A DNA stretch of 64,000 bases from Litorivicinus lipolyticus (GTDB lineage Bacteria; Pseudomonadota; Gammaproteobacteria; Pseudomonadales; Litorivicinaceae), in contig NZ_CP045871.1 of NCBI RefSeq assembly GCF_009650135.1, positions 930,001 through 994,000 of the forward strand. Reading direction: 5' to 3'. The position numbers and the translations under genes are program-made. The notes under the pieces were generated by a model, which saw nothing but the letters and a program-made list of their open reading frames with translations, was not told the DNA's origin and searched no databases. The first letter of the stretch is position 1. Every line of letters begins with the position of its first letter. Positions 32,966 through 43,822 of this stretch are shown here, piece after piece.

Positions 32966-33721
32966 ATGAGCGTAGTTAGCATGCGCGATCTGCTCAAGGC
33001 AGGCGCACACTTTGGTCACCAAACTCGTTACTGGAATCCCAAGATGTCACAGTACATCTTCGGTGCACGTAACCAGATTCACATCATGAACTTGGAGCAC
33101 ACTGTGCCCGCGCTGGAACAGGCGTCTGAGTTCGTTCGCAACTTGGCGGCCAACAAGAACAAGGTCTTGTTTGTCGGTACCAAGCGCAGCGCCAGCAAGG
33201 TCATCAAGACCCAAGCTGAACGTTGTGGCATGCCGTACGTCAACCATCGTTGGTTGGGTGGCATGTTGACCAACTACAAGACACTGCGCCAGTCGATCAA
33301 GAAACTGCGTGATCTGGAAGTTAAAGCGGCCGACGGTACGTTCGACAAGCTGCTGAAGAAAGAAGTTTTGGATCTGACGCGTCAGATGGCCAAGCTGGAA
33401 TTGTCAGTCGGTGGTGTTAAAGACATGGGCGGCTTGCCCGACGCGATCTTCGTGATCGACGTTGACCATGAAGACATTGCCATCCTGGAAGCTCGCAAGT
33501 TGGGCATCCCGGTGATCGGCGTTGTCGACACTAACTCAAACCCCGATGGCGTTGACATCGTAATCCCCGGCAACGATGACGCGATCCGTGCGATCGACAT
33601 CTACAGCCGTGTAATTGCAGATGCAGTCATCGCCGGTAGCGGTGTCACCGCAGTCGAAAGCGACTACGTCGAAGAAGCGGTCGAAGCGCCTGCGCAAAGC
33701 GACGATCAAGCCGAAGCCTAA
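32966..33721 (+). CDS. rpsB: Ribosomal protein S2
   Basis: Small-subunit protein of 251 residues. Typical opening [22 protein letters not shown], then [15 protein letters not shown] and [19 protein letters not shown]. The C-terminal tail is acidic ([16 protein letters not shown]). GGAG ribosome site before the ATG. Followed by tsf after a UUCG hairpin, the usual operon. Confidence 0.97.
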   Translation: MSVVSMRDLLKAGAHFGHQTRYWNPKMSQYIFGARNQIHIMNLEHTVPALEQASEFVRNLAANKNKVLFVGTKRSASKVIKTQAERCGMPYVNHRWLGGMLTNYKTLRQSIKKLRDLEVKAADGTFDKLLKKEVLDLTRQMAKLELSVGGVKDMGGLPDAIFVIDVDHEDIAILEARKLGIPVIGVVDTNSNPDGVDIVIPGNDDAIRAIDIYSRVIADAVIAGSGVTAVESDYVEEAVEAPAQSDDQAEA

Positions 33722-33732
33722 GGCAAGCAAGT

Positions 33733-33750
33733 GGGGGGCTTCGGTCCCCC
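33733..33750 (+). terminator. UUCG-loop hairpin between rpsB and tsf
   Basis: GGGGGGC-TTCG-GTCCCCC forms a 7-bp stem (one G-U) capped by the very stable UUCG tetraloop. The following TCTTACTATTT is a poor U-tract, so partial termination or mRNA stabilisation is more likely than a full stop. A hairpin at this place lets S2 be made in excess over EF-Ts. Confidence 0.5.
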
Positions 33751-33801
33751 TCTTACTATTTGGGTAACGAATTTTTCAGACACAATTTTTGGAGAACTGG
33801 C

Positions 33802-34647
33802 ATGGCACAGATTTCAGCGTCATTGGTTAAAGAACTGCGCGAGCGTACTGGCTTGGGCATGATGGAATGCAAAAAAGCCCTGGTCGAGCAAAACGGCGAC
33901 ATCGAAGCGGCGATTGATCACATGCGTAAATCATCCGGCATGAAAGCGGCTAAAAAAGCCGGTCGTGTTGCGGCTGACGGCGTAATTTGCGCGAAAGATG
34001 GCTTCATGGTTGAAATTAACTCTGAAACCGACTTCGTGGCACGCGACGAAAACTTCCTGGGCTTCGCCAACAGCGTCATGAACGCGGTGGTCGCAGCGGG
34101 CTCGACGGACGTTGCAGCGGTTGTTGCTGGCGACATCGAAAGCGCACGTGAAGCACTGGTTCAGAAAATCGGTGAAAACATCTCGGTTCGCCGCATCGCT
34201 CAAGTTGAAGGTGGTGTGGTCGGTAACTACGTTCACGGCAACAGCCGTATCGGCGTAGTCGTTGCGTTGAAAGGCGGCGACGAAACCTTGGCCCGTGATG
34301 TTGCGATGCACGTCGCTGCGGTTAACCCGCAGGTCGTTAGTGCGGCTGACGTCAGCGAAGACGTAGTCGCCAAAGAGAAAGAAATTTTCTCGGCTCAGGC
34401 TCTGGAATCAGGCAAGCCGGCTGAAATCGTCGAAAAAATGATTGGCGGCCGTATCCGCAAGTTCTTGTCGGAAATCAGCCTGGTCGAACAGCCTTTCGTT
34501 AAAGACCCTGACGTGACCGTCGGCAAGCTGGTTGCCAACGCGGGTGCCGAAGTGATCTCATTCGTGCGTTTCGAAGTCGGTGAAGGCATCGAAAAAGAAG
34601 AAATCGATTTTGCTACAGAAGTCATGCAGCAAGCTCGAGGCGAATAA
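33802..34647 (+). CDS. tsf: Elongation factor Ts
   Basis: Nucleotide exchange factor of EF-Tu. The 281-residue protein has an N-terminal UBA-like region [16 protein letters not shown] and the EF-Tu-contacting [12 protein letters not shown]. The ATG at 33802 has GGAGA 7 bp upstream; a longer reading from 33760 lacks a start signal. Confidence 0.97.
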   Translation: MAQISASLVKELRERTGLGMMECKKALVEQNGDIEAAIDHMRKSSGMKAAKKAGRVAADGVICAKDGFMVEINSETDFVARDENFLGFANSVMNAVVAAGSTDVAAVVAGDIESAREALVQKIGENISVRRIAQVEGGVVGNYVHGNSRIGVVVALKGGDETLARDVAMHVAAVNPQVVSAADVSEDVVAKEKEIFSAQALESGKPAEIVEKMIGGRIRKFLSEISLVEQPFVKDPDVTVGKLVANAGAEVISFVRFEVGEGIEKEEIDFATEVMQQARGE

Positions 34648-34670
34648 ACCCTACTGATAAGGACCCTGCC

Positions 34671-35399
34671 ATGGCCGAACGAAGCAAGTACAAACGCATA
34701 TTGTTAAAGCTCAGCGGCGAAGCGCTGGCCGGTGACGAAGGTTTTGGTATCCGGCCGGAAGTGCTGGACCGTATGGCCTTGGAAATTGGCCAGTTGGTAG
34801 GGGTAGGGATACAGGTCGGTCTGGTCGTCGGTGGCGGCAACCTCTTTCGAGGGGCTGCGCTGCAGGCGGCTGGACTGGACCGGGTCGCGGGCGACCACAT
34901 GGGCATGCTGGCCACCGTCATGAACGGTTTGGCACTGCGTGACGCCTTGGAACGCTCGAATATTTCCACCCACGTCATGAGTGCAATTCCCATGAGTGGT
35001 GTGGTCGAACATTACGACCATCGACGCGCGGTTCGCTATTTGAACTCGGGCGACGTGGTTATTTTCTCTGCCGGTACTGGCAACCCGTTCTTTACCACCG
35101 ACTCTGCAGCCTGTTTGCGCGCCATCGAGATCGAAGCGAACTTGATGCTGAAAGCGACCAAGGTTGACGGCGTTTACACCGATGATCCGGTTAAGAACCC
35201 TGACGCGACGCGCTACGAGCGTCTGACCTATGACGAGGTGCTAGCGCGACAGTTGGGCGTTATGGATTTAACTGCTATTTGTTTAGCCCGTGATCACGGT
35301 TTGCCCGTTCGTGTGTTTGACATGAATGAAACGGGGTCGTTGGCGCGTGCGGTATTGGGCACGAATGAAGGTACTTTGATCGAACAATCGGTCGACTAA
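34671..35399 (+). CDS. pyrH: UMP kinase
   Basis: Amino-acid-kinase-fold enzyme making UDP. The 242-residue hexameric type shows [11 protein letters not shown] at the N-terminus, [10 protein letters not shown], and [14 protein letters not shown] with [14 protein letters not shown]. Second step to CTP after which pyrG acts further along the same strand. Follows tsf by 23 bp. Confidence 0.96.
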   Translation: MAERSKYKRILLKLSGEALAGDEGFGIRPEVLDRMALEIGQLVGVGIQVGLVVGGGNLFRGAALQAAGLDRVAGDHMGMLATVMNGLALRDALERSNISTHVMSAIPMSGVVEHYDHRRAVRYLNSGDVVIFSAGTGNPFFTTDSAACLRAIEIEANLMLKATKVDGVYTDDPVKNPDATRYERLTYDEVLARQLGVMDLTAICLARDHGLPVRVFDMNETGSLARAVLGTNEGTLIEQSVD

Positions 35400-35413
35400 T
35401 TCTAGGATTTTGT

Positions 35414-35971
35414 ATGCTGAATGAACTCAAAGATGACGCCAAAGAGCGGATGCACAAAACCGTTGAGGCGCTGTCACACGCCCTCGCCAAAATTCGTACC
35501 GGCCGTGCTACGCCGGCTATTTTAGATGGCGTTCGCGTCGACTATTACGGATCGCCGACGCCGCTGTCGCAGGTTGCCCAGATTAAGGTCGAGGACGCCC
35601 GTATGCTGGCGGTCACACCCTGGGAAAAGAACCTGGTGCCGGCGATCGAAAAAGCCATTATGTCGAGCGACCTGGGTCTTAATCCGTCGACCGCCGGTGA
35701 AGTGATTCGTGTGCCAATGCCGATGTTGACCGAGGAAACCCGCAAGGGCTTCGTCAAACAGGCACGCGCCGAAGCCGAAAGCAGCCGCGTCTCGGTGCGT
35801 AACATTCGCCGCGACGTGCTCGCGGACGTGAAGTCGTTGTTGAAGGACAAGGACATCACCGAAGACGACGACCGCAAGGCCCAGGACGACGTCCAAAAGA
35901 TCACTGACAGTTTCGTGGCGGAAATCGACAGCATGTTGAGCGCCAAGGAAAAAGACCTGCTCGAGGTCTGA
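35414..35971 (+). CDS. frr: Ribosome recycling factor
   Basis: A 185-residue RRF with the first-helix signature [21 protein letters not shown], the [18 protein letters not shown] loop and the C-terminal helices ending in AKEKDLLEV. Normal length. Splits post-termination ribosomes with EF-G. Two bp separate it from uppS. Confidence 0.96.
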   Translation: MLNELKDDAKERMHKTVEALSHALAKIRTGRATPAILDGVRVDYYGSPTPLSQVAQIKVEDARMLAVTPWEKNLVPAIEKAIMSSDLGLNPSTAGEVIRVPMPMLTEETRKGFVKQARAEAESSRVSVRNIRRDVLADVKSLLKDKDITEDDDRKAQDDVQKITDSFVAEIDSMLSAKEKDLLEV

Positions 35972-35973
35972 AT

Positions 35974-36672
35974 TTGAGCCTACCCAGACACGTTGCCATC
36001 ATCATGGATGGCAACAATCGTTGGGCCCAGCGCGAGGGGCACAGCGGGCTTGGCGGCCACAAAGCCGGCGGTGAGTCGGTCAAAGTGGTGACGGATCGGT
36101 GCCTGCATCATGGTATCGCCCACCTGACGCTGTTCGCGTTCTCTTCTGAAAATTGGAATCGCCCCGCGGTCGAAGTTAAAGGCCTGATGGAGCTGTTCGC
36201 CACCACCTTAAAAAAAGACATTAAGCGCTTGAATGAGCGCCAAGTGCGTTTGCGCGTGATTGGCCGGCGTGATCGCCTTTCAGCTCGGTTGGTGCGCTTG
36301 ATTGAGGCGGCCGAGGTGGCGACCGCGGACAACCGCGCCATGACCGTGAACTTGGCGGTCGACTATGGCGGGCGTTGGGATATCAGCCAGGCCGCCGCGG
36401 CTTGGGCGCTGGATCATGCGGGCCAGCCCGACTGCCCCGAAAGCGAGCTTGAACCCTACCTGAGCCTGGCTCATTCAGGCCCGGTGGATTTGCTGATTCG
36501 GACCGGCGGTGACCACCGCGTGAGTAATTTTACCCTGTGGCAAGCGGCCTACGCGGAACTGAGTTTCTGTGACACGCTGTGGCCTGATTTCGGAGACGCC
36601 GCGTTTGACGGCTGTCTGGACGACTTTGCCGGTCGAGAACGCCGCTTTGGCGGGCGTAAGGAAAAGACATGA
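35974..36672 (+). CDS. uppS: Undecaprenyl diphosphate synthase
   Basis: Makes the C55 lipid carrier for envelope polymers. The 232-residue protein carries the catalytic Asp in IIMDGNNRWA, TLFAFSSENWNRP near residue 55 and the C-terminal LLIRTGGDHRVSNF, where most homologues have GGE. Start is TTG 35974, an unusual start confirmed by the short distance to the catalytic motif. Overlaps cdsA by 4 bp. Confidence 0.95.
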   Translation: MSLPRHVAIIMDGNNRWAQREGHSGLGGHKAGGESVKVVTDRCLHHGIAHLTLFAFSSENWNRPAVEVKGLMELFATTLKKDIKRLNERQVRLRVIGRRDRLSARLVRLIEAAEVATADNRAMTVNLAVDYGGRWDISQAAAAWALDHAGQPDCPESELEPYLSLAHSGPVDLLIRTGGDHRVSNFTLWQAAYAELSFCDTLWPDFGDAAFDGCLDDFAGRERRFGGRKEKT

Positions 36673-37487
36673 CGTGGGTTCGGGTTTTGACCGCAATTAT
36701 CGTAGCGCCGCCGGTGTTGGCGGCCGTTTTCTTGCTGTCGCATTCGTTGTTTGCGCTGATGTGGGCGCTGATTATGTTGCTCGGGGCCTGGGAATGGTCG
36801 CGCCTAGCCGGTGTCGAATATCGCCGTATGCGGACCATATTTGTCAGCGTGGTGGCCGGCTCATTGGCCTTTACCTGGTTTTTGCCACCGCAGTTGCACG
36901 TCATGGTGTTGGTGCTGGGTGTAGCCTGGTGGGGCGTGGCTCTGGGCTTGGTGATTGGCTTCCCGCAGTCGTTGGATTCGTGGAACGGGCCGTGGCGCAA
37001 GCTCGCCTGCGGTTGGATGGTTCTGATCCCCGCCTGGACGGCGATGGTCGCGCTCAAGCGTCACCCGGACGCGGATGCGCTGTTGTTGCTGCTGTTGCTG
37101 CTGATTTGGGGTGCCGACGTCGGTGCCTATTTCGCCGGGCGTAAGTTTGGTCGGCGTAAACTGGCGCCACACGTGTCGCCGGGTAAAAGCTGGGAAGGGG
37201 TCATGGGTGGCATGGCGCTGGGGCTGGTGGTGACGGTGATAGTCGGGCTTTACAAAGGCTTTCACGGTGCCGAGGTTTGGATGACGATGTTGCTGACCTG
37301 TGTGGTCACGATGGCCGCGTCGGTGCTGGGTGACCTATTCGAAAGCGTCCTCAAGCGAATGGGTGGCCACAAAGACAGCGGCCGGATTCTGCCTGGGCAT
37401 GGCGGTGTGATGGACCGGATTGACTCATTGACGGCGGCGGCGCCGGTATTCGCGCTGTGCGTCATCGGTGGCGCTTGGCTGGTGTAA
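36669..37487 (+). CDS. cdsA: Phosphatidate cytidylyltransferase
   Basis: Inner-membrane enzyme forming CDP-diacylglycerol. A 272-residue protein with about eight helices and the family signature near the C-terminus (SVLGDLFESVLKR followed by KDSGRILPGHGGVMDRIDS). Start ATG overlaps the uppS TGA. The 3' end overlaps the start region of dxr. Confidence 0.95.
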   Translation: MTWVRVLTAIIVAPPVLAAVFLLSHSLFALMWALIMLLGAWEWSRLAGVEYRRMRTIFVSVVAGSLAFTWFLPPQLHVMVLVLGVAWWGVALGLVIGFPQSLDSWNGPWRKLACGWMVLIPAWTAMVALKRHPDADALLLLLLLLIWGADVGAYFAGRKFGRRKLAPHVSPGKSWEGVMGGMALGLVVTVIVGLYKGFHGAEVWMTMLLTCVVTMAASVLGDLFESVLKRMGGHKDSGRILPGHGGVMDRIDSLTAAAPVFALCVIGGAWLV

Positions 37488-38644
37488 CTCCGACCCGGGT
37501 CGCCTTGCTCGGCGGCACCGGTTCGATCGGCGACTCAACCTTGCGGGTCATGGCGGCCAATCCCGACAGCATGGTGCTGCACAGCCTAAGTGGTTTTCGC
37601 CGGGTCGACGCGCTGATCGAACGGGTTCGCCAGTGGCGTCCCGCGCGCGTGGCGGTGGCCGATGAAGCGGCGCGCACGGCGCTGCTGGCGGCAATCGACT
37701 ACCAGCCGGACGTGGTCACGGGTGCCGCGGGTTTGGTCGAGTTGGCGGCGGATAGCGAGGCTGATCTGGTGGTGGCGGCGATCATGGGGGCGGCCGGTTT
37801 GCCCTCGACCATGGCCGCGGCCCGGGCCGGTAAGCGAATCGCCTTGGCTAACAAAGAAGCCCTGGTGATGGCGGGCGACTTGATGATGCAAGCGGTCGAT
37901 GCCCATGGCGCGACGCTGCTGCCGATTGATTCCGAGCACAACGCCATCTTCCAATCCTTGCCCGCGGATTACCGCTGTGGCCAGCCGATCCAGGGCCTGC
38001 GCCAACTGTGGCTGACCTGTTCGGGCGGGCCGTTTCGCGATCAACCTGAACGCGACCTGTCGCAGGTCACACCGGCACAGGCCTGCAAGCACCCGAACTG
38101 GTCCATGGGCCAAAAAATATCAGTCGACTCAGCCACCTTGATGAACAAGGGCCTGGAGCTGATCGAGGCGTGTTACCTGTTTAACGTCGCCAGCACCGAC
38201 ATTCGCGTGGTGCTGCACCCGCAAAGCATCATTCACAGTTTGGTTGAATACCGTGATGGCTCGTTTATTTCACAGCTCGGCCGGACCGACATGCGCGTGC
38301 CGATTGCCAATGCGCTGGCCCACCCGGTGCGCGTTGACAGCGGGGTTGAACCGCTGGATTTGGCCCAGTTAAGCCAGCTGACCTTTGATCAGCCGGATAA
38401 TGACCGCTTTCCGGCATTGGGGTTGGCGCGTGCGGCGGTGACCGCGTCTCAGCGCCACAGTATTTGGCTGAACGCAGTCAACGAGTGCGCGGTGGAGGAT
38501 TTTTTGTGCGGCCGATTGCGGTTTGACCAGATTGCCTCGCGAGTCGGTCACGCCTTGGAGTGCGTAGCGCCGGCCCCCATTGACTCCCTAGACGCCGTGC
38601 TTGAGGCTGATGATCACGCTAGACGTTGGTATGCGGAGTTATAG
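37475..38644 (+). CDS. dxr: 1-deoxy-D-xylulose 5-phosphate reductoisomerase
   Basis: Second step of the MEP isoprenoid pathway. The NADPH motif LLGGTGSIGDSTL starts at about residue 10, followed by ALANKEALVMAG, LPIDSEHNAIFQSL and SVDSATLMNKGLELIEA. TTG at 37475 is chosen because it gives the usual short N-terminus (389 residues); GTG 37457 in frame is the alternative. Either start lies within cdsA. Confidence 0.93.
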   Translation: MAGVTPTRVALLGGTGSIGDSTLRVMAANPDSMVLHSLSGFRRVDALIERVRQWRPARVAVADEAARTALLAAIDYQPDVVTGAAGLVELAADSEADLVVAAIMGAAGLPSTMAAARAGKRIALANKEALVMAGDLMMQAVDAHGATLLPIDSEHNAIFQSLPADYRCGQPIQGLRQLWLTCSGGPFRDQPERDLSQVTPAQACKHPNWSMGQKISVDSATLMNKGLELIEACYLFNVASTDIRVVLHPQSIIHSLVEYRDGSFISQLGRTDMRVPIANALAHPVRVDSGVEPLDLAQLSQLTFDQPDNDRFPALGLARAAVTASQRHSIWLNAVNECAVEDFLCGRLRFDQIASRVGHALECVAPAPIDSLDAVLEADDHARRWYAEL

Positions 38645-39979
38645 ATGTCACTGACCATGCTGTTTTCCACCCTGACTGCGCTGGGTGTGTTAATCACCGT
38701 TCACGAGTTTGGCCACTTTTGGGTGGCGCGCCGGTGCGGCGTTCGAGTGCTGACTTTTTCAATCGGTTTCGGCCCGACGGTACTGCGTTGGCACGACGCG
38801 CGCGGCACTGAATACCGTATTGCGGCCTTGCCGCTGGGCGGTTACGTGAAAATGCTCGATTCGCGCGAGGGCACGGTTGAGGCCGCCGCTTACGCCGAAT
38901 CGTTTGACCACAAAACACTGGGCCAGCGCGCCGCGATTGTGGCCGCCGGCCCGGGTATCAATTTTGCCTTTGCGGTGCTGATGTACTTTGTCTTGGCCTT
39001 GGCGGGGCGCGAAGTGGTTGCCCCCGTGTTGGGCGATATTGAGCCGGGCACGGCAGCGGAGCGCGCGGGCCTGGTATCAGGCTTGGAAATTGTCGAGGTT
39101 AACGGGCGGGCGGCCTCCAGCTGGCAAGACGTTGGACTGTATATTTTGGGTGACGCCGGCGAAGCCCAGGGCGTCGAGTTGGCATTGAAGCGGCCCGGTG
39201 AAGCAGTCGTTTTGACGCGTACGCTGGACGTGTCGGGATTGTCGGGCGAGTTGATCAATCCGCTGCAGCAGCTGGGTATTACGCCTTGGTCACCGCGCAT
39301 CGACCCGGTCGTGCGTGAAACGGTCGACGCCAGTCCCGCCGCCATGGCGGGGTTGTTACCGGGCGATCGGATCGTTCGCATCGATGGCCGTTTGATCGAC
39401 GGCTGGGATGATTTGGTCGACACCGTCAGTGCCGCCCCGGGGCGCGCCTTGTTGATTGAGCTGATGCGCGATGGCGAGCGCCTGGAACGGTCCCTGATCC
39501 CGGCGCCGAGTGATCAGGACCCGAGCGTCGGTCGGATCGGTGTGTACCCCCAATCCCCGGACATTCCGGATGACTATTTACGCCTGGAACGGTCCGGTTT
39601 TATCGGCGCGATAGGCGAGGGCTTTGTGCGCACCTGGGAAATGTCAGTGTTCACGGTCGAAGCAATGTTCAAGATGTTGACCGGCGTGCTGTCGCCAGCG
39701 AACTTGTCCGGCCCTATCAGCATTGCTAAAGTGGCGACGGCCTCGGCTGAGTCGGGGTTATTGCCGTATTTGGGCTTCCTGGCCCTGCTCAGCGTTAGCT
39801 TGGGCGTTTTGAACTTAATGCCGATCCCGGTTTTGGACGGCGGACACCTGCTTTGGTATGCCATCGAGGCGATCACACGACGCCCGGTGCCGGAACACAT
39901 TCAAGCCCTGGGGATGCGCGTCGGCATGACCCTGATCATGGGCTTGATGATGGTTGCTTTTTATAACGATTTAACCTGA
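38645..39979 (+). CDS. rseP: Site-2 zinc protease RseP
   Basis: Intramembrane protease of the sigma-E pathway. The 444-residue protein has HEFGH zinc motif in the first helix (VHEFGHFWVARRCG), two periplasmic PDZ domains (around EPGTAAERAGLVSG and SPAAMAGLLPGDRI) and the second metal motif MPIPVLDGGHLLWY in the third helix. It begins directly after the dxr stop. Confidence 0.95.
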   Translation: MSLTMLFSTLTALGVLITVHEFGHFWVARRCGVRVLTFSIGFGPTVLRWHDARGTEYRIAALPLGGYVKMLDSREGTVEAAAYAESFDHKTLGQRAAIVAAGPGINFAFAVLMYFVLALAGREVVAPVLGDIEPGTAAERAGLVSGLEIVEVNGRAASSWQDVGLYILGDAGEAQGVELALKRPGEAVVLTRTLDVSGLSGELINPLQQLGITPWSPRIDPVVRETVDASPAAMAGLLPGDRIVRIDGRLIDGWDDLVDTVSAAPGRALLIELMRDGERLERSLIPAPSDQDPSVGRIGVYPQSPDIPDDYLRLERSGFIGAIGEGFVRTWEMSVFTVEAMFKMLTGVLSPANLSGPISIAKVATASAESGLLPYLGFLALLSVSLGVLNLMPIPVLDGGHLLWYAIEAITRRPVPEHIQALGMRVGMTLIMGLMMVAFYNDLT

Positions 39980-40010
39980 CGACGTCAGGCTTGCATGGAA
40001 TTGATGGCTC

Positions 40011-42329
40011 ATGGCCTTTGCCCTTCGAAGTAGTGTTGCGTTTGCGTGTTTAGTGTTGTCTCAGTGGAGCTTGGCGTTTTCAATCGCCGACATCCGCATC
40101 GAGGGCTTAAAGCGGGTGTCGTCCGAGCGTGTCTTTGCGGCCTTGCCGGTCCAGGCCGGCCAGACCTATACCGCGTCAATGGGCGCCCAAACCATTCGTT
40201 CGTTGTTCGAGTTGGGGTTCTTTCGGGACGTCACGCTGGAACAAGACGGCAACGATCTGGTCATCCAAGTGGCCGAGCGCCCAGCGATCGCCCGGGTTGT
40301 CTTTACCGGTAACAAAATCATTCCAGACGAGGCCTTGCGTGACGTGTTGCGCGGCGCCGGTGTGGCGGAGGGCGAGGTGCTGTTGCAATCGACTCTGGAT
40401 CGGCTGCAAACGCAATTGGCGCGTGAATACGAAGGCCAAGGCCGATACGACGCCACCGTCGAGACGCGCACTCGGGCGCTGCCGGACAACCGGATCGGCA
40501 TCGAGCTGGACATTAACGAAGGTCAGATCGCAACCATTGGCCGCATTCGCTTTATTGGTGTCGAACAGGTCGACGTCGACGATCTGCGCGACGCCATGGA
40601 GCTGACCGAACCCGGTGCCTTCACCTTTTTCAGCAAGCGTCACCGCTTTAACCGCCAGCGCCTGGCCGGTGACGTTGAGCGTATTCGCTCGGTGTATTTT
40701 GACCAGGGCTTTGCCCGGGTCGACGTCAAGTCGTCGACTGTCCAGTTGGACCCGCAAAGTCAGACGGTGTTTTTGACCATTTTGGTTGACGAAGGCCGGG
40801 TTTATACGCTGGGTGACGTTCGGGTTGCCGGTGAACTGCCCCCGGGTATCGATAACTTGGATGGTGATGTCAGCCTGACGGTCGGCGAGCTTTACCGTCA
40901 ACGCGACGTCAGCGCCGACGCTGAGGGCCTGAAAGCGGTCCTGGGTCGCTCCGGTTTTACCGGCGCTAACGTTCGCGAAGTGCCCGAATTTGACGACCAA
41001 GCCGGCACGGTTGATCTGACCTACTTGGTTGAGCCGGGCCTGAAAACCTACGTTCGCCGCATCGAATTCAAAGGCAATGAAGTCACAGCCGACCCGGTCA
41101 TGCGCCGTAACCTGGTTCAATTGGAAGGTGCGGTCGCGGACACCGGCAAAATCGAACTGAGCCGCTCGCGGCTGGAACGGTTGGGCTTCTTTAGCCGCGT
41201 CAGCCCGTCGCTCAAACCGGTCCCGGGTTCGCCGGATCAGGCCGACCTGGAAATCGAGGTTGAAGAGCAATCCACCGGTAGCTTCAGCGCCAGCGTCGGC
41301 TATTCGCAGTCATCCGGCGCCGTGTTTGGCGTCGAGCTGGCCCAGGACAACTTTTTGGGCAGCGGCAACAACGTTAAGTTTGGCGTGAATAAATCCGATG
41401 CCGTACAGCAACTGAGCTTTAGCTTCTTTGACCCCTTCCTGACGGTGGACGGCGTTAGCCGCGGTATTGACGCGTTCTACCGCCAGACCGACTTTCAAGA
41501 GGAAGGCTCGTCCAGCTACAGCATCGACGAGACCGGTGTCAGTGTTAACTTCGGCTACCCGATCAGCGAATACTCCCGGGTCGGTTTTAGCGGCGGGCTG
41601 CTGATGACGGACCTGAAGCTGGGGGCGAACTTGGCGCCGGGCGGCAGCGCTGCGGTCGGCCAGATCACGACCTTCCAAACCGATGTTGCCGGCAAAGAGT
41701 CCTTTACGGAACTTCAGACCGGCATTTACTGGCAGCGTTCAACCCTGAACCGTGGCCTGTTGCCGACCGACGGTAGCTACCAGCGGGTTAACTTCGATTT
41801 GAGTATTCCCGGCTCCGATCTGCAGTACTACACCACCGGCTACGACGGGGAGCGCTACTTTAACTTGGCGCCGGAAAAAGCCATTCGCGTGCGTGGCCGC
41901 GTGGCCTTTGGTGACGGCATGGGTGACCTGTCGACCATTCCGTTTTTCCGCAACTACTTTGCCGGTGGCCAGCGCAGCGTGCGCGGCTACGAGTCCAATT
42001 CATTGGGTCCGCGTTCTGATGTGGCCTCGGGGGTTGCCAGCGATCCTTTTGGCGGCAACTTGCTGATTACCGGTGGTGTTGACTACCAATTGGCCGCGCC
42101 CTTTGTTGATAACCCACGCAGCAACCGACTGTCGGTGTTTGTCGACATGGGCCAGGTGTATGACTCGCGTGAAAACGTCGACTTGGGCGAATTGCGCGCC
42201 AGTGCCGGTGTTGCCTTCACCTGGATTACCGCGATCGGGCCGTTGAGCTTTAGCTACGCGACGCCGTTGAATGAAAAGACCGGTGACAAAACCGAGACCT
42301 TCCAGTTCTCGATCGGAACCGGCCTGTGA
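40011..42329 (+). CDS. bamA: Outer-membrane assembly factor BamA
   Basis: A 772-residue Omp85 protein: signal peptide ending near WSLAFS, five POTRA domains (first starts IADIRIEGLKRVSSERVFAAL), and a 16-strand barrel with the VRGYESNSLGPR loop motif that folds inside the pore. The C-terminal strand FQFSIGTGL ends in Leu rather than the more usual aromatic residue. Overlaps skp by 4 bp. Confidence 0.96.
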   Translation: MAFALRSSVAFACLVLSQWSLAFSIADIRIEGLKRVSSERVFAALPVQAGQTYTASMGAQTIRSLFELGFFRDVTLEQDGNDLVIQVAERPAIARVVFTGNKIIPDEALRDVLRGAGVAEGEVLLQSTLDRLQTQLAREYEGQGRYDATVETRTRALPDNRIGIELDINEGQIATIGRIRFIGVEQVDVDDLRDAMELTEPGAFTFFSKRHRFNRQRLAGDVERIRSVYFDQGFARVDVKSSTVQLDPQSQTVFLTILVDEGRVYTLGDVRVAGELPPGIDNLDGDVSLTVGELYRQRDVSADAEGLKAVLGRSGFTGANVREVPEFDDQAGTVDLTYLVEPGLKTYVRRIEFKGNEVTADPVMRRNLVQLEGAVADTGKIELSRSRLERLGFFSRVSPSLKPVPGSPDQADLEIEVEEQSTGSFSASVGYSQSSGAVFGVELAQDNFLGSGNNVKFGVNKSDAVQQLSFSFFDPFLTVDGVSRGIDAFYRQTDFQEEGSSSYSIDETGVSVNFGYPISEYSRVGFSGGLLMTDLKLGANLAPGGSAAVGQITTFQTDVAGKESFTELQTGIYWQRSTLNRGLLPTDGSYQRVNFDLSIPGSDLQYYTTGYDGERYFNLAPEKAIRVRGRVAFGDGMGDLSTIPFFRNYFAGGQRSVRGYESNSLGPRSDVASGVASDPFGGNLLITGGVDYQLAAPFVDNPRSNRLSVFVDMGQVYDSRENVDLGELRASAGVAFTWITAIGPLSFSYATPLNEKTGDKTETFQFSIGTGL

Positions 42330-42811
42330 TTCGTCAATGCCTGGTGGCGTTGGCGTTGGTGTGTGCCCCGGCTTGGTCCGCTGGGATCGGCGTGATCGAC
42401 GTCGAGGCGGTGCTGTCCGCATCCGATCGCGCCCAGAGCGCGCGGGCTGAGTGGCAGGCCGAACTGGCCCCGACCCAAGCGCGCTTGGCGCGTTTGTTGG
42501 AACAAGGCCAGCTCGCCGAGAGCCGGCTGCAAACCCAGGATGTTGCCGAGTCGGAGCGGGCGGACCTGTTGACCGAAATGAGTCAGTTGCGCAAGCAAAT
42601 GGCCGAGCTGCAGCAACAAGCCCAAGCGCTGCTGGCGGCCCGCGAGCAGAGCTTCTTGGAAACCAACTTGCCGATTTTGGAGTCCTTGGTGATTGAGTTG
42701 GCGGATGCCCAGAACTTAGAGCTGGTGGTCAATGCCGAGGCCGTGGTTTGGGGCCGCCCCAGCGTCAACCTGAGCGACGATCTGTTGGTTCGCTTTAACG
42801 CCACCCCATGA
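42326..42811 (+). CDS. skp: Periplasmic chaperone Skp/OmpH
   Basis: Carries unfolded outer-membrane proteins to BAM. The 161-residue protein has a short signal peptide ending APAWSA, the first strand IGVIDVEAVL and a long coiled-coil region with many Gln and Arg residues. The start is GTG 42326 overlapping the bamA stop. Gene order bamA-skp-lpxD is typical. Confidence 0.93.
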   Translation: MIRQCLVALALVCAPAWSAGIGVIDVEAVLSASDRAQSARAEWQAELAPTQARLARLLEQGQLAESRLQTQDVAESERADLLTEMSQLRKQMAELQQQAQALLAAREQSFLETNLPILESLVIELADAQNLELVVNAEAVVWGRPSVNLSDDLLVRFNATP

Positions 42812-43818
42812 ATTTAGCCGAACTGGCCCGGCTGCTTGGGGCGACCCTGGACGGGGACCCTGAATTCGTACCGGCGCGCCTGGCGTCGCTGGGCGCGGCT
42901 CGGCCTTCGGACCTGGCCTTTGTGATGCCCAAGCGGGCGTTTACGACCGCCGCTGGGGCCTTGATCGTCGCCACCGAACACCCATCCGATCCAGACCGCC
43001 ACCTGCTTCGCGTCGGCGATGTGTATGCCGCTTATGCCCGGGTGTCGGCGTATTTTGATTCTGCGCCGCGGCGAGCGCCCGGTGTTCATCCCAGCGCCGT
43101 GGTTGATCCGAGCGCGACTATCGGGTCCGGTGCCTACATTGGCCCCGGCGCGGTGATTGAGGCCGGCGTAACAGTCGGCGAGGGCTGCGTGATCGAGTCC
43201 CAGTGTGTGGTCGGTGCTGACAGCTCACTTGGTGCCCGTAGCCACTTAATGGCTCGGGTTACGCTGTATCACGGCGTTCGGATTGGCGCGGACTGCCGTG
43301 TCCACAGCGGTGCGGTGATTGGTGCCGATGGTTTTGGTTTCGCGCCGAGCGCCGACGGCTGGCAGAAAATTCACCAGATCGGCGGTGTGGTGATTGGCGA
43401 CGACTGTGAAATTGGCGCCAATAGCTGTATCGACCGTGGCGCGCTGGATGACACCCGGATCGGCCACGGCGTTAAAATTGATGACCAGGTCATGATTGCG
43501 CACAACTGTGTGATCGGCGACCGGACCGCGATCGCGGCCTGTGTCGGGATGGCCGGCAGCACCCAATTGGGTGCCGATTGTACGGTCGGCGGCGCGGCTG
43601 GGTTCGCCGGGCACATCGCAGTCTGTGATAAAGTCCACATCGGCGCGATGACACTGGTAGCCGGTGATATCGACGTCCCCGGTGCCTATGCCGGCGGCGT
43701 CCAAGGCGCACGACCAATGCGCGCATGGAAGAAAAACGTAGCACGATTTAATCAGCTGGATGCGCTGGCTCGACGCCTGATCGCGCTGGAAAAACGAGAC
43801 AACGGAACGAAGGAATAA
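42808..43818 (+). CDS. lpxD: UDP-3-O-acylglucosamine N-acyltransferase
   Basis: Third step of lipid A synthesis. A 336-residue left-handed beta-helix protein: uridine-binding N-terminal domain ([15 protein letters not shown]), then hexapeptide repeats, with the catalytic His in [16 protein letters not shown]. The ATG overlaps the skp TGA. Confidence 0.96.
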   Translation: MNLAELARLLGATLDGDPEFVPARLASLGAARPSDLAFVMPKRAFTTAAGALIVATEHPSDPDRHLLRVGDVYAAYARVSAYFDSAPRRAPGVHPSAVVDPSATIGSGAYIGPGAVIEAGVTVGEGCVIESQCVVGADSSLGARSHLMARVTLYHGVRIGADCRVHSGAVIGADGFGFAPSADGWQKIHQIGGVVIGDDCEIGANSCIDRGALDDTRIGHGVKIDDQVMIAHNCVIGDRTAIAACVGMAGSTQLGADCTVGGAAGFAGHIAVCDKVHIGAMTLVAGDIDVPGAYAGGVQGARPMRAWKKNVARFNQLDALARRLIALEKRDNGTKE

Positions 43819-43822
43819 GCAC

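Noticed and set aside
40176-41270. 364-residue frame antisense to bamA
   Set aside because: Mirror of GC-biased third positions in bamA; no start signals. The same applies to the long antisense frames over nqrA (13384-14520) and dnaE (47631-48584).
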